A stretch of 64,000 nucleotides of DNA. Source: Brugia malayi (Eukaryota > Nematoda > Chromadorea > Rhabditida > Onchocercidae). The stretch is taken from the NCBI RefSeq assembly GCF_000002995.4, contig NW_025062476.1, positions 3,281,001 to 3,345,000 of the forward strand, read 5' to 3'. The position numbers were made by a program, and so were the translations under genes. The notes below the pieces were generated by a model. It was not told the origin of the DNA. It saw only the letters and a list, made by a program, of their open reading frames with translations, and made no database searches. This document shows, piece by piece, positions 25,259 to 35,909 of this stretch (within the stretch, counting starts at the first letter, position 1; every line of letters begins with the position of its first letter).

Positions 25259-28200
25259 TATTTACTTTTCAATGTAATTATTAAAAATAAGAAAAAAGAA
25301 AGGCTGAAATAATGAAATAATTTATAATTGAAAATATTATTTAATTTAAAAAGGCAGCCAAAAATACATTTAAAATGAGAAAGGAAAAATTTTTTTAACT
25401 GAGAAAAAAGAAATGAGACAGATATCTTTAAATATTTGCAAATTTGTTCATTTGAAGAAAATAAAGCAAAAAAAAAAAAAAAGAATTTATTTAATTTAAA
25501 ATTAGAAGTATCACTTTCCATTTATCAATCATTTAAAATTTAAAATTGACTAAATATGTCAAATACACGTGATTGACGTATATTTCTCCATTAATATATG
25601 GGAAAATGAAAATATTTTTCATAAACAAACATATATTATTATAAATGTAAACAAATGATTGATGCTTATCATTTAAGCATTGTAAGTGACAAATTTTTTC
25701 CGTTTTTTTTTTTTTTTTTTTTTAATTCCTACCAAACAGATAATTAAGGTTGTAATAATAACAAAAAAATGGATTGTCATTTGGAAAACATATCAATTAA
25801 TTCAATTTTATATAAATAAAATTGAAATTACAAATGTCAATTTTAGATAATATCAAATTTGAAAATGCAACTGATAAATATATTTTAATAAAGGAAGAAA
25901 ATGATAGTGACAATTTGTTTTTATCAACTTATGTTCAACAAATTTTATGTGATTTGTTCAGGATAATTTTGATAATATTCAACTTATAAAAGAATAAATA
26001 GTTATTAAATAGTTGATGTAAACATTGGTGAATAAAAAATTATTGCTTCTCGAAATGAAATGTAAATAATTAATCAAATTTAATGCATAAATAATTTTCA
26101 GTTCAAATGTTATTATAACTTTTTTCTTTAATTATATTTATTTGGTCGCTAAAATTATTCATTTATAATTCAGTAATCATTTTACATCAATCATTTCTAC
26201 TGTTTTAAAAACTTGATATAATCAAAAAATTAATTAAACATATTGCGTAATTCAAGTAATTTAACTTGAAAAAGTATATTCAAATAAAGAGATTAAAAAT
26301 TAAATATTATCAGCACTGCAATTTTTTATAATATTTGCAAATTATATATTATAATCACTGGTAAGAAGTCATTCTTATTAAATTAGCAAATAATATTTTA
26401 ATTAGAATATGATTAAAGTAAAATAATGATAAGTCTATATGAATAGAATAGCAGATAATAAAGCCATGTGAACTAACTTAATAAAATCATATGTTCATAA
26501 AATTATTCTTCTCTGAGTCAAATAGTCTTTTCTCAGCCATTTTATCATTTATTTTAAAGTCTTAAGCAACTTGCAGTTTATCTTAATGTCAATCAAACAT
26601 AACGTATACACAAAACTTTAATTTCAATTAATTAAATGAAATTAGTTTTCATTCAGTCATACCAACAAAGTATTTCTTTCTGATGTTTAATAACAAAAAC
26701 ATAAAATAATTGTAATGGCAATATTTGTGGAAAGAATAAAACTTCTATATAAACATTTGCTATAAATTTTTCACTTTCCCTAAAGCATTCCATATTTCAC
26801 TTTTTAAATTTTTAGCTTATCAGTGATTAAAATTAATTTCATTTCCAGTACAAAAAAAAAAAAAAGAAATGCATCAGCTTTGTATCGCTTTTCAGTCTTA
26901 TAAAAACAATTTTAATATTAGAATCAAAATGCTCAAAATTATTTAAATTATTAATTAATGAAGTTTCAGCTAATAAAAGTTTAAAAAATGAAACAACTAA
27001 ACATTAGAATGAAAAAAAAAATGAAACAATATTTGATTTTCTTTGCTGATTATTATCACTTTCATTTATAATTTTTCATTCAGAATTTTAAATGAGAAAA
27101 TATTACGCCCAAAGGCAAAAGAAAATGGTCTGAATATTTAGCTAAAATTTCACAAAAAAAATGAAAAAAAAAAAATGAGAAGAATTCAAATCCATAAAAA
27201 AATCGAAATTTTGAAAAATGACGGAAGTAAACAATGAAAATGTCCACTTCAACAACTTTTCTAAAAAGAAAGAATGAATGATGGAAATTTGTTAAGAGTA
27301 CGCATTTAAATGTTCAAATCACAGTAAACAATTATTTTAAAAATGATAAAACACATATAAATATATAGTTAATTGATTTTTTACCAGAGACAAAATTTTT
27401 AAATGCTCATCTATAAGGATAACATTATTTAAATTTAATTGCTTTATCTTGCAGTAGTTGAGAATGTTAAATTTTCAAAATTTTTAACCCAAACTGAAAC
27501 AGATATATATCTGAACGAGAGGTGTGGTAGTTCAGCTTATTTCCGAATATTAAAATTCTGCGACGTTGATGAAAGTTACTGATAGTAAACATTTCTAACA
27601 GATATCAAATTAATAAATTAGCCAATGAATTATTCCCTTAAAAAGGCTTTTTCATCCTTTTTATATGGAATGAGAAATAGAAATGAAAGAAATTCGATGA
27701 ATTCCAATGGAAATATTCGTCATTTCTCAAATTAGAAAAGGAAAACAAATATATTTTGAAATGGAATTTTCAAACAAAATAATGATTTTAAAAACTTTGA
27801 TCACAAAGAAAAGAGTTTACTTACTAATGTGCTAGTAAATATTCCGATAGTAATTATAATAAAAAAAGTTATGGATTAATTGAATTCTATTATTTGGCTG
27901 ATTTATTTGCATACTCTAATGCTTACAGTGTCCAATTATGTTTCCATGATAGTACTAATATAAATACGTTTAGTATTCCGGAAACCGGTAATATTTATTA
28001 TTTCAGTAACATGCTGTGTTGTGAAGAATATTTCATGAAATATTTCTTTCTATCATTCCTTGGCATTTCTATAACAGAAACTTAATGAATGACACTGATT
28101 TGAAAAATCAATTGGTCACTATTTCAGAATGGACCGAACAATAGCCATTATTCATCATCCAACTTTTATCATCCCATAAACTATCTCAATTTTATCATTT

Positions 28201-28505
28201 TTTTATCAGACTGATTTTTCACTTTTCATCGTCGAAATGCAAGGATAACTTTTGACATAATTTGGATATTAATCAGTGGTTCTCTATATGTCAGAATCTA
28301 CAAGATTATAATGGAAACTTCAATAAATTAATTTCAATTTACATTTGCTTAAAAATTGGCCATTTTTTGGCTAATAAATCTTTTCAACATTCTTTAGAAG
28401 AAAAAGTTGTAGAAGTAGGCCTAAAGTAAGTTAACTTAAGATTTAAGAGAATCGGAAAAAGCTTTTAGCCATAAAAGAAATCAGTCCAATAGAATTAATA
28501 TCCAT

Positions 28506-28535
28506 AAAAATTATTCACTTAAATGAATAATTTTT
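28506..28535. repeat. 12-bp hairpin inside the left arm
   Basis: AAAAATTATTCA, six bases, then its exact reverse complement. The same hairpin is present in the right arm at mirror positions 32886-32915. Its role is unknown. Confidence 0.75.
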
Positions 28536-29418
28536 GCATTTAATTTTCAATTTGGCCCTGCAACGAAACCTTTGGTCAAATCATTTCAGTCATTTTTCCA
28601 TGTGATTTCAATCAAACAAAGTACACTTCCACTTTCGTTCCTTCACATTACTTTCAGATATAAAATCATGAGACTATTTGAAATTTCAGTGGAAAACATT
28701 TTCATCAATAAAATTATCTGTGACCGAAGATTCCGAATATTCAGCATGTAACACGGAAAACCACAAAACCGGAAACTTTCTGGCATAAAGTTTTTTACAA
28801 TAATAACTATTTACAAATCAGTAGTACCAGGAAATTCTAACAGAAATGTCAAACTTAAGAATACCATCAGAAATACGAAAAAGGAAGCGGATGAAATTTG
28901 TTATGCACTTAATAAACACTACTCATTCACACTCATACAAAATAAACTTTATAATGATTGAACATTTTTGTAAAAAACAAAAAATACCTCATCTACGACG
29001 ATTTATTCCAGTCGAAATTCAAATTTCATTTCCATGTCAGTTTGTCAAATTCACTTTTGAAATGTTATGTAAATGCAATCAAAGAATGTGGATGAGTTTA
29101 ACAGACAATGTCCTTATCCTTATCACTACTTACTAATTGCTTATCTTTATCACTCCTTACTTTTAGTTTATGATACTAGCACACATTATTATCACCCACA
29201 GCTCTAGTCCATCTACTTTGCTTTGATAACTGTTATGGTAGTCAGTCATGAATGCACCGCGGAAAATAGGAATTTTCTTGCGGAATTACTGGAATGTTAG
29301 ACGAATATAACATATTCCTACGCCATAACATATTTGCTTATAGCAAATGAAAAATGAAAAATTTATTGATCTATCATTATACAATATGATAATCAATGAT
29401 AAGTTGATAAGGATCAAA

Positions 29419-29424
29419 TTTATT
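29419..29424 (-). terminator. Poly(A) signal directly after the stop of the 289-aa gene
   Basis: On the minus strand TAG is followed after two bases by AATAAA. The 3' UTR would be very short. The same arrangement occurs in the right-arm copy after 31994. Confidence 0.5.
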
Positions 29425-29426
29425 GA

Positions 29427-31039
29427 CTATTGAAATTTGGTGTCACATTGGAGAGGAGGCAACAAACTACGGTAAATAATGAGTAAAGATATGAATACAA
29501 CAAGTACAATCCAGTATCGTAGTTCCACAGACCATTCCATATCGGTATACTTCGATTCCGATCCACCCTCATACATAGCTTTATAACTGACCGGTGGCTT
29601 TATATCGTCCATGTCATCATCATCCGGTAACATTGATTCCTGAAACTTTCCACCAATAATGATCAGTTCTTCCCCTAACAAAAAGTGTTAATCAAATTCT
29701 GAAAAAGAGAAACTCCTCCACACTTCCTCTCATCAATAAAATTCGTTAACCTACAGTTATTCAATTTGCCATGTGACTCACAAATACCGATTACCATTGA
29801 TGGTGCACAGAGCGCCGTCTTCGTGTTTTCCTCCACGTGTACCGGTGGGTGCGGTTGTGATGATGAATGGACAGCAGGTGCCGAAATAGTCACTGCTCGC
29901 TTTTCTAATCCAGTATCATCCTCATCATCGTTATCTTTTGGCCTGAACGGTCGACGTTTCTTCTTCGTTTTCAGGATTCGACCTTTCCTGTCAATTTCGC
30001 GACCGTTAGTTGACTCATCCGAACGTTTCTTTTTTCTTTTTTTTCGCTTTTTCCGTTCTTTCTCATCCTTTTCACTCTTACTTATTTCACTCGACAATGA
30101 AATAATCTCTTCCTCATCTTTCTTCTGTTTCTCATCTTTTCTTTCCTGAAACTATATGTTATTTATTTATTTTTTTGTAAACGATTATTATTATTTCTGT
30201 TTAAAGAATGTAGCATTATGTCATTTAGTAAACAAAATATTTGAGTACTTTTCCGCGAATTCTTTGCCGATGTTTCGATTTCCTTTTCGGTTTACGCACT
30301 AAAATTTGAATAAATGGAATATATATATAGTTAAAAGATTAAGAATGATAAGAATTTGCCGAATGAAGGAATCATCAATGGTAGACGAATTTACTCGAGA
30401 AATCTTAGACTTTTGCCAAACTTTTGTCACCTACAGGATTGTCACCTATTTAGTATCATTTGCTCATTTGACCATTGATAATTGTACGACAATACGCAAA
30501 TAAAGCTAAAAAATATGAAGTAAGGATTAATTGAAAGTTCAACTTCTAGCATACATAAACGAACTTTCCTTCGCGTTGCTGAATTGTCACTTTCATTTTG
30601 TTTACCGCTGCTGTAAAGACCCATTGCATCCACCTAAATTTTACGTAAAATTAAAAAGTTTTTTGAATAACGCAACTTACAATTTGAATCATCTTAGGTT
30701 TATTATATTGAAAAGCTTTTATTTTAGATTGAAATTACAAATAACGGAGACATACAGCACTAGCTTTTGTATAGTCGGTACGTTTCCAAATGTGATTTTT
30801 TTCCCTTCCACCTCTAACTTCCGAATTTTCATTTTCTTCCTCATTCTCCGTTGATTCCACCTATAACTCATCATTGAATCTTTTTGATAAAAATTTAATT
30901 ACTATATGCAATTGAATGCTTTAATAATAAATGAAAACTAAAGAAATATCGAGAAAAAACCCACCTGATTTTCACGCACTTGACTTTTCCGTTTCTTAAC
31001 TGGTTTCACGCCGAAGTCAAAAAATATCTCACCGGACAT
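29427..31039 (-). CDS. Unrecognised Lys-rich protein with a C-terminal membrane anchor
   Basis: A six-exon gene predicted to encode 289 residues. Exons in transcript order: 30965-31039, 30756-30860, 30606-30633, 30249-30298, 29782-30145, 29427-29674; all phases agree. Residues 1-25 include KPVKKRKS, and 26-60 are Glu/Asn-rich. About residues 110-160 form a strongly basic tract (KKRKKRKKKR, then KTKKKRRPFRP), followed by acidic DNDDEDD and a His/Pro/Ser stretch. The last exon encodes LPDDDDMDDIKPP, then one hydrophobic span (YWIVLVVFISLLIIY, about 261-275) close to the C-terminus, so it looks tail-anchored. A nuclear-envelope or ER location is possible from basic tracts plus tail anchor, but that is inference. 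I do not recognise the family. Exon 3 is the least sure: its donor at 30605 was chosen because it gives the right phase; a longer form to 30565 stays open but breaks the frame. The last exon lies in the left palindrome arm and is duplicated at 31747-31994. Confidence 0.75.
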
Positions 31040-31648
31040 ACCAATTTAAAGGCAGCCCAACAGCGTCAACGATTGTAGTACAAATGAAGCAAATCATAGC
31101 TCTGTTTTATTTATACTATCGGTGGAATACGAAAATCTCAAAATTTCATGTAAATTTTCCAGAATCAATCAGCGAACATAGTGAAACTAACTTGCTTTAT
31201 TTTATTTTATTTTTTAAACAAAAGCTTTTACTTTATATTATTTTTTTTTTAGACAGAAATAATAATAATTGCTTTTGATAAGTAAAATAATTTAAATTAT
31301 TCGAAAAATTAGCATATAGTTTTAAGAATGAAAAAATGATGGATAGGAAAAAGATGAGAAAGAGATTATTTCATTTTTTGAGTAAAATAGGTAATGAGTG
31401 AAAAGATAAGATTAAAAAAGCGTGAACGATGGATGTTTTGGCACCTACTGCCGAATTGTCATCACAACCGCCTTCACCAGTCCACACGATGACGGCGCTT
31501 AATGCACACTACAAATGGTAATCAGTGTTTATGAGTCACACATAAAATAAATTTGTTGCAGTGGAATTGATAACATATCGATTACATTTCCGACCATTGC
31601 CTGCTTTGAAGATTTGAAATATGCAAATGATAGTATGAATATTTGAAA
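29773..31648. other. Spacer of the inverted duplication, with diverged inner homology
   Basis: Besides exons 1-5 of the 289-aa gene, this 1,876-bp spacer carries on its right side (about 31243-31540) a diverged reverse copy of intron 4, exon 5 and the start of intron 5. Shared stretches include ACAGAAATAATAATAAT, CATATAGTTT, GAGATTATTTCATT, CATCACAACCGC and GCGCCGTC. The ancestral duplication was therefore longer than the near-identical arms. Confidence 0.8.
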
Positions 31649-31994
31649 ATGGCAAATTTAACAATTGTAGATTAACGAATTTTATTGATGAGAGGAAGTG
31701 TGGAGGAGTTTCTCTTTTTCAGAATTTGATTAACACTTTTTGTTAGGGGAAGAACTGATCATTATTGGTGGAAAGTTTCAGGAATCAATGTTACCGGATG
31801 ATGATGACATGGACGATATAAAGCCACCGGTCAGTTATAAAGCTATGTATGAGGGTGGATCGGAATCGAAGTATACCGATATGGAATGGTCTGTGGAACT
31901 ACGATACTGGATTGTACTTGTTGTATTCATATCTTTACTCATTATTTACCGTAGTTTGTTGCCTCCTCTCCAATGTGACACCAAATTTCAATAG
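31335..31994 (+). pseudogene. Decayed head-to-head copy of the 289-aa gene (exons 5-6)
   Basis: The plus strand repeats the minus-strand gene in reverse orientation. The exon-5 copy (about 31335-31530) has a degraded acceptor region, an internal deletion removing most of the basic tract, in-frame stops (for example TGA near 31399) and a two-base length change just before the intron, so the frame is lost. The donor equivalent to GTGAGT has become ATGAGT at 31531, and the following intron is longer by about 115 bases. The exon-6 copy (31747-31994) is unchanged and still encodes the membrane anchor, because it lies inside the near-identical arm. Exons 1-4 are not convincingly present. Most likely not expressed as protein. 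Confidence 0.8.
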
Positions 31995-33735
31995 TCAATA
32001 AATTTGATCCTTATCAACTTATCATTGATTATCATATTGTATAATGATAGATCAATAAATTTTTCATTTTTCATTTGCTATAAGCAAATATGTTATGGCG
32101 TAGGAATATGTTATATTCGTCTAACATTCCAGTAATTCCGCAAGAAAATTCCTATTTTCCGCGGTGCATTCATGACTGACTACCATAACAGTTATCAAAG
32201 CAAAGTAGATGGACTAGAGCTGTGGGTGATAATAATGTGTGCTAGTATCATAAACTAAAAGTAAGGAGTGATAAAGATAAGCAATTAGTAAGTAGTGATA
32301 AGGATAAGGACATTGTCTGTTAAACTCATCCACATTCTTTGATTGCATTTACATAACATTTCAAAAGTGAATTTGACAAACTGACATGGAAATGAAATTT
32401 GAATTTCGACTGGAATAAATCGTCGTAGATGAGGTATTTTTTGTTTTTTACAAAAATGTTCAATCATTATAAAGTTTATTTTGTATGAGTGTGAATGAGT
32501 AGTGTTTATTAAGTGCATAACAAATTTCATCCGCTTCCTTTTTCGTATTTCTGATGGTATTCTTAAGTTTGACATTTCTGTTAGAATTTCCTGGTACTAC
32601 TGATTTGTAAATAGTTATTATTGTAAAAAACTTTATGCCAGAAAGTTTCCGGTTTTGTGGTTTTCCGTGTTACATGCTGAATATTCGGAATCTTCGGTCA
32701 CAGATAATTTTATTGATGAAAATGTTTTCCACTGAAATTTCAAATAGTCTCATGATTTTATATCTGAAAGTAATGTGAAGGAACGAAAGTGGAAGTGTAC
32801 TTTGTTTGATTGAAATCACATGGAAAAATGACTGAAATGATTTGACCAAAGGTTTCGTTGCAGGGCCAAATTGAAAATTAAATGCAAAAATTATTCATTT
32901 AAGTGAATAATTTTTATGGATATTAATTCTATTGGACTGATTTCTTTTATGGCTAAAAGCTTTTTCCGATTCTCTTAAATCTTAAGTTAACTTACTTTAG
33001 GCCTACTTCTACAACTTTTTCTTCTAAAGAATGTTGAAAAGATTTATTAGCCAAAAAATGGCCAATTTTTAAGCAAATGTAAATTGAAATTAATTTATTG
33101 AAGTTTCCATTATAATCTTGTAGATTCTGACATATAGAGAACCACTGATTAATATCCAAATTATGTCAAAAGTTATCCTTGCATTTCGACGATGAAAAGT
33201 GAAAAATCAGTCTGATAAAAAAATGATAAAATTGAGATAGTTTATGGGATGATAAAAGTTGGATGATGAATAATGGCTATTGTTCGGTCCATTCTGAAAT
33301 AGTGACCAATTGATTTTTCAAATCAGTGTCATTCATTAAGTTTCTGTTATAGAAATGCCAAGGAATGATAGAAAGAAATATTTCATGAAATATTCTTCAC
33401 AACACAGCATGTTACTGAAATAATAAATATTACCGGTTTCCGGAATACTAAACGTATTTATATTAGTACTATCATGGAAACATAATTGGACACTGTAAGC
33501 ATTAGAGTATGCAAATAAATCAGCCAAATAATAGAATTCAATTAATCCATAACTTTTTTTATTATAATTACTATCGGAATATTTACTAGCACATTAGTAA
33601 GTAAACTCTTTTCTTTGTGATCAAAGTTTTTAAAATCATTATTTTGTTTGAAAATTCCATTTCAAAATATGTTTGTTTTCCTTTTCTAATTTGAGAAATG
33701 ACGAATATTTCCATTGGAATTCATCGAATTTCTTT
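31649..33735 (-). repeat. Right arm of the 2,087-bp near-identical inverted duplication
   Basis: The exact mirror partner of 27686-29772. It carries the pristine copy of the last exon of the 289-aa gene on the plus strand, then noncoding flank. The open frames at 32285-32575 and 33336-33527 are mirror copies of noncoding frames in the left arm and are not genes. Identity ends abruptly at 33735. Confidence 0.95.
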
Positions 33736-34492
33736 TGTGACGCAAAAGGTTTTAAGTTTTAAGATAATGCTAAAAATTTCCCATAATTACAGGTGTATTT
33801 ATCTTCGATAAAAATCTTTTTATCACTTTCAAAATTATATTTTAAAATAATTTTGTTAGTTTCATTTTTTTTTTTTTGTTTTACTTTCATCGTTTCAAAG
33901 AAAATTTTCTGTTTTATGAAAGGGAATAGTATAAAGGATCATCAGTTTGGAAGATCATTAAAAGTTTAGTATTCAGCTATGAAATCTGCAAAGAAATAAT
34001 TTTTTTTATTTATTGATAATTCATCAAAACGGTAAAAAAATCGCAAAAATATTAAAAAATTTTGGAAAATTTCAGCGCTTTATTTATTTATAAATTAATT
34101 ATTTTATATTAAATTAAATTTGTTTGAATCTAACATTTACAATATAACATTAATATTTAACAGATATTTCATTTATTATTGCAGCTAACGATGATAAAAG
34201 TAAAATAGCACGTGAAAAAAAAATTTTTTTTTCTCTTTTATTTCAAATTATTATCAAAGAAGCAATCTTAAACAATCACAGACAAAATGGAAGGAATCAC
34301 TTTAAGAAGTATTTGCTTGTTATTTTAAATGTAACAATTTGATTCGTTGCACAAACAACTGAATAGTTCAAATTTTATTTCTCAAACTAACATATGTCTC
34401 TTTTTTTTTTTTATTCCATAATTTTTTACTCTTAGAAAATTGATTTTGCTGAAGAAATTCAATCTAAGCAATGTAGAATTCCATTTTAAATA

Positions 34493-34515
34493 TGACCTTT
34501 AGAGGTTAGAGGTCA
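34493..34515. promoter_or_regulatory. Nuclear-receptor half-site cluster (DR1-like)
   Basis: TGACCT at 34493-34498 is followed by AGGTTA (34503-34508), one base, and AGGTCA (34510-34515). AGGTTA-N-AGGTCA fits a DR1 response element with one substitution. DR1 elements bind HNF4/RXR-type receptors, a family much expanded in nematodes. The function here is inferred. Confidence 0.35.
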
Positions 34516-35254
34516 GCAAGGTAAGCGAATGCTTTTGCCTCTGTCTTTTTCCCTGTTATCATAAATAATCGGATCATCTACCTTCGACTGTTAACATATT
34601 ATTCACTATCAAAAAAACATTCTTCTACAATTCATCATCTTTCGATCCTTCTTTCTTTATTTATATTTTAGCATATATTTCATTTAAGTAAGCAATTAAC
34701 TTCGATAATTTTTAGAATTTTCGTTTCAAAGATATTTCTATCTTAGCATTGATAATATAACCGGATTTATTTAAAATTCTACAAAAAATATTAAATGTAA
34801 GTTTTTTTTTTCCAAGGTTAAATGCTTCAATATTATTAATTTTCTTTCTCTTTAAAAATTATTCATTTCTTTTTGCTAAGAATCAAATTAAGCTGAAACG
34901 GAAAATATTGTCATCCACCTGGAAATAATTCTTTCTGCCTTTTTTTTCCTCACTTTATTTGCATTGATAATATTTTTTTCTTTTCTAGTAGATGGTCATA
35001 AGTCTTTTATTGAAAGCAATAAAATAAAACCTTTATTTTAATCATGATTAAATTATCTCATTTACTATCATTGCTGATTAATTGATCTATCGATTAATTA
35101 CTCTCAAGTGTGACAACATTTATTTACTTGTCATGCTGGCCCACAAATATTTCAACATGGTGATTCATTATTATACTCCTACAGATCATAAATTAGTGAA
35201 ATTGTTGTAAATACCTTCGCTGACTTTGATCGGCGGTGTAGTCATTTCTTAATT

Positions 35255-35512
35255 AATAATGGTTATAATAATAATTAATAATACAACAGTAAGAATAATG
35301 ATAATGAAAACATTAACAATTATGATGATGACAACAATAATCATGATAGTAATAATAATAATAAACCAATAGCTAAAATAAATAAATAATAGCAATAAAT
35401 AGTAATAACAAATAATAATAATAACAGTAACAATAACAATAATAATAACAATAATAATAATAATGATAATAGTAATAAATAATAATAACGATAATGGTAA
35501 TAAATAATGATA
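35255..35512. repeat. AAT/AAC/GAT imperfect microsatellite
   Basis: About 260 bases made mainly of AAT, AAC, AAG and GAT-type trinucleotides. The long hydrophobic open frames on the complementary strand (runs of Ile, Leu, Tyr and Val) are products of this repeat. Confidence 0.85.
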
Positions 35513-35883
35513 ATTTCCTTCCATCTAATTCTTTCCTTAATTTTGATTTGATTTAATGCTTCTCTAACTATGTATGAACCATGCATTTCGCAGAACAAAG
35601 AATTCAACCACTCAGCCAGCAATGGCAGCTCGAAGCATTCCATAAGTTTTCGCTGCTTCTAAAACATCAAACATGCATTAATGATCGATCATCGATCTTT
35701 CCCTATGATTCATCGTTGCTTACCTGAATCCTTCTTTCGTCCTTTTTATTAATTCATACTATCTCCAATTTACCCATAACAATATCTTTACATTACGATT
35801 ATCACAGGTAAATGCATTATAATTGAAAAATTCGTGAATGTTTGATGTTTCAAAGATTTTTTTTTTCTAATCTTTAATCTTTG

Positions 35884-35909
35884 AGGTCATTTTGAGGTCA
35901 GTGAGGTAA
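35884..35909 (+). promoter_or_regulatory. Triple AGGTCA half-site array (DR5 plus DR3)
   Basis: AGGTCA at 35884-35889 and 35895-35900 are separated by exactly five bases. AGGTAA follows at 35904-35909 after three bases. Two perfect half-sites in direct repeat with spacing 5 match the classical DR5 nuclear-receptor element. Together with the DR1-like site 1.4 kb upstream it suggests a hormone-responsive enhancer, but this is inference. Confidence 0.4.

Larger units (their letters stand above)
16852..27685. other. Gene-poor AT-rich intergenic region upstream of flp-16
   Basis: More than 10 kb of very AT-rich sequence with many homopolymers (for example about 30 A near 22100-22128) and frequent TTATCA/TGATAA (GATA-factor type) motifs. 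I find no supportable gene. Two minus-strand islands with better coding character (19201-19253 and about 20268-20364) are listed separately with low confidence. The region presumably includes the flp-16 promoter and enhancers, since nothing else separates it from that gene. Confidence 0.5.
27686..29772 (+). repeat. Left arm of a 2,087-bp near-identical inverted duplication
   Basis: The segment reads as the reverse complement of 31649-33735, with mirror positions summing to 61421 throughout and so no net indel. I saw one mismatch in the outer part (27750 against 33671) and four in about the last 35 bases at the inner end. Three long open frames in the arm have exact translated twins in the other arm, two of them noncoding, so identity is not explained by protein constraint. 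The arm contains the last exon (29427-29674) of a minus-strand gene and its 3' flank. The sequence outside 27686 does not match the partner. Confidence 0.95.

Noticed and set aside
27894..28085. 63-codon open frame in the left arm, with twin at 33336-33527
   Set aside because: Same reason: duplication of noncoding DNA.
28846..29136. 96-codon open frame in the left arm, with identical twin at 32285-32575
   Set aside because: The twin is explained by arm identity. There is no motif, no splice context and the composition is AT-driven, so conservation here is not evidence for coding.
29766..30149. 127-codon plus-strand frame rich in Ser and Phe
   Set aside because: It is the antisense shadow of exon 5 of the 289-aa gene on the minus strand.
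31429..31517. An apparent new first exon on the plus strand (MDVLAPTAELSSQPP...) ending at GTAATC
   Set aside because: It is the diverged reverse copy of exon 5 of the 289-aa gene (APAVHSSSQPHPPVH against APTAELSSQPPSPVH), and the frame does not join the exon-6 copy. It is treated as part of the pseudogene.
35249..35643. Long hydrophobic minus-strand frames with runs of Ile, Leu and Tyr
   Set aside because: They come from the AAT/AAC trinucleotide repeat. The non-repeat end (35555-35643) looks a little coding-like but has no partner exon.
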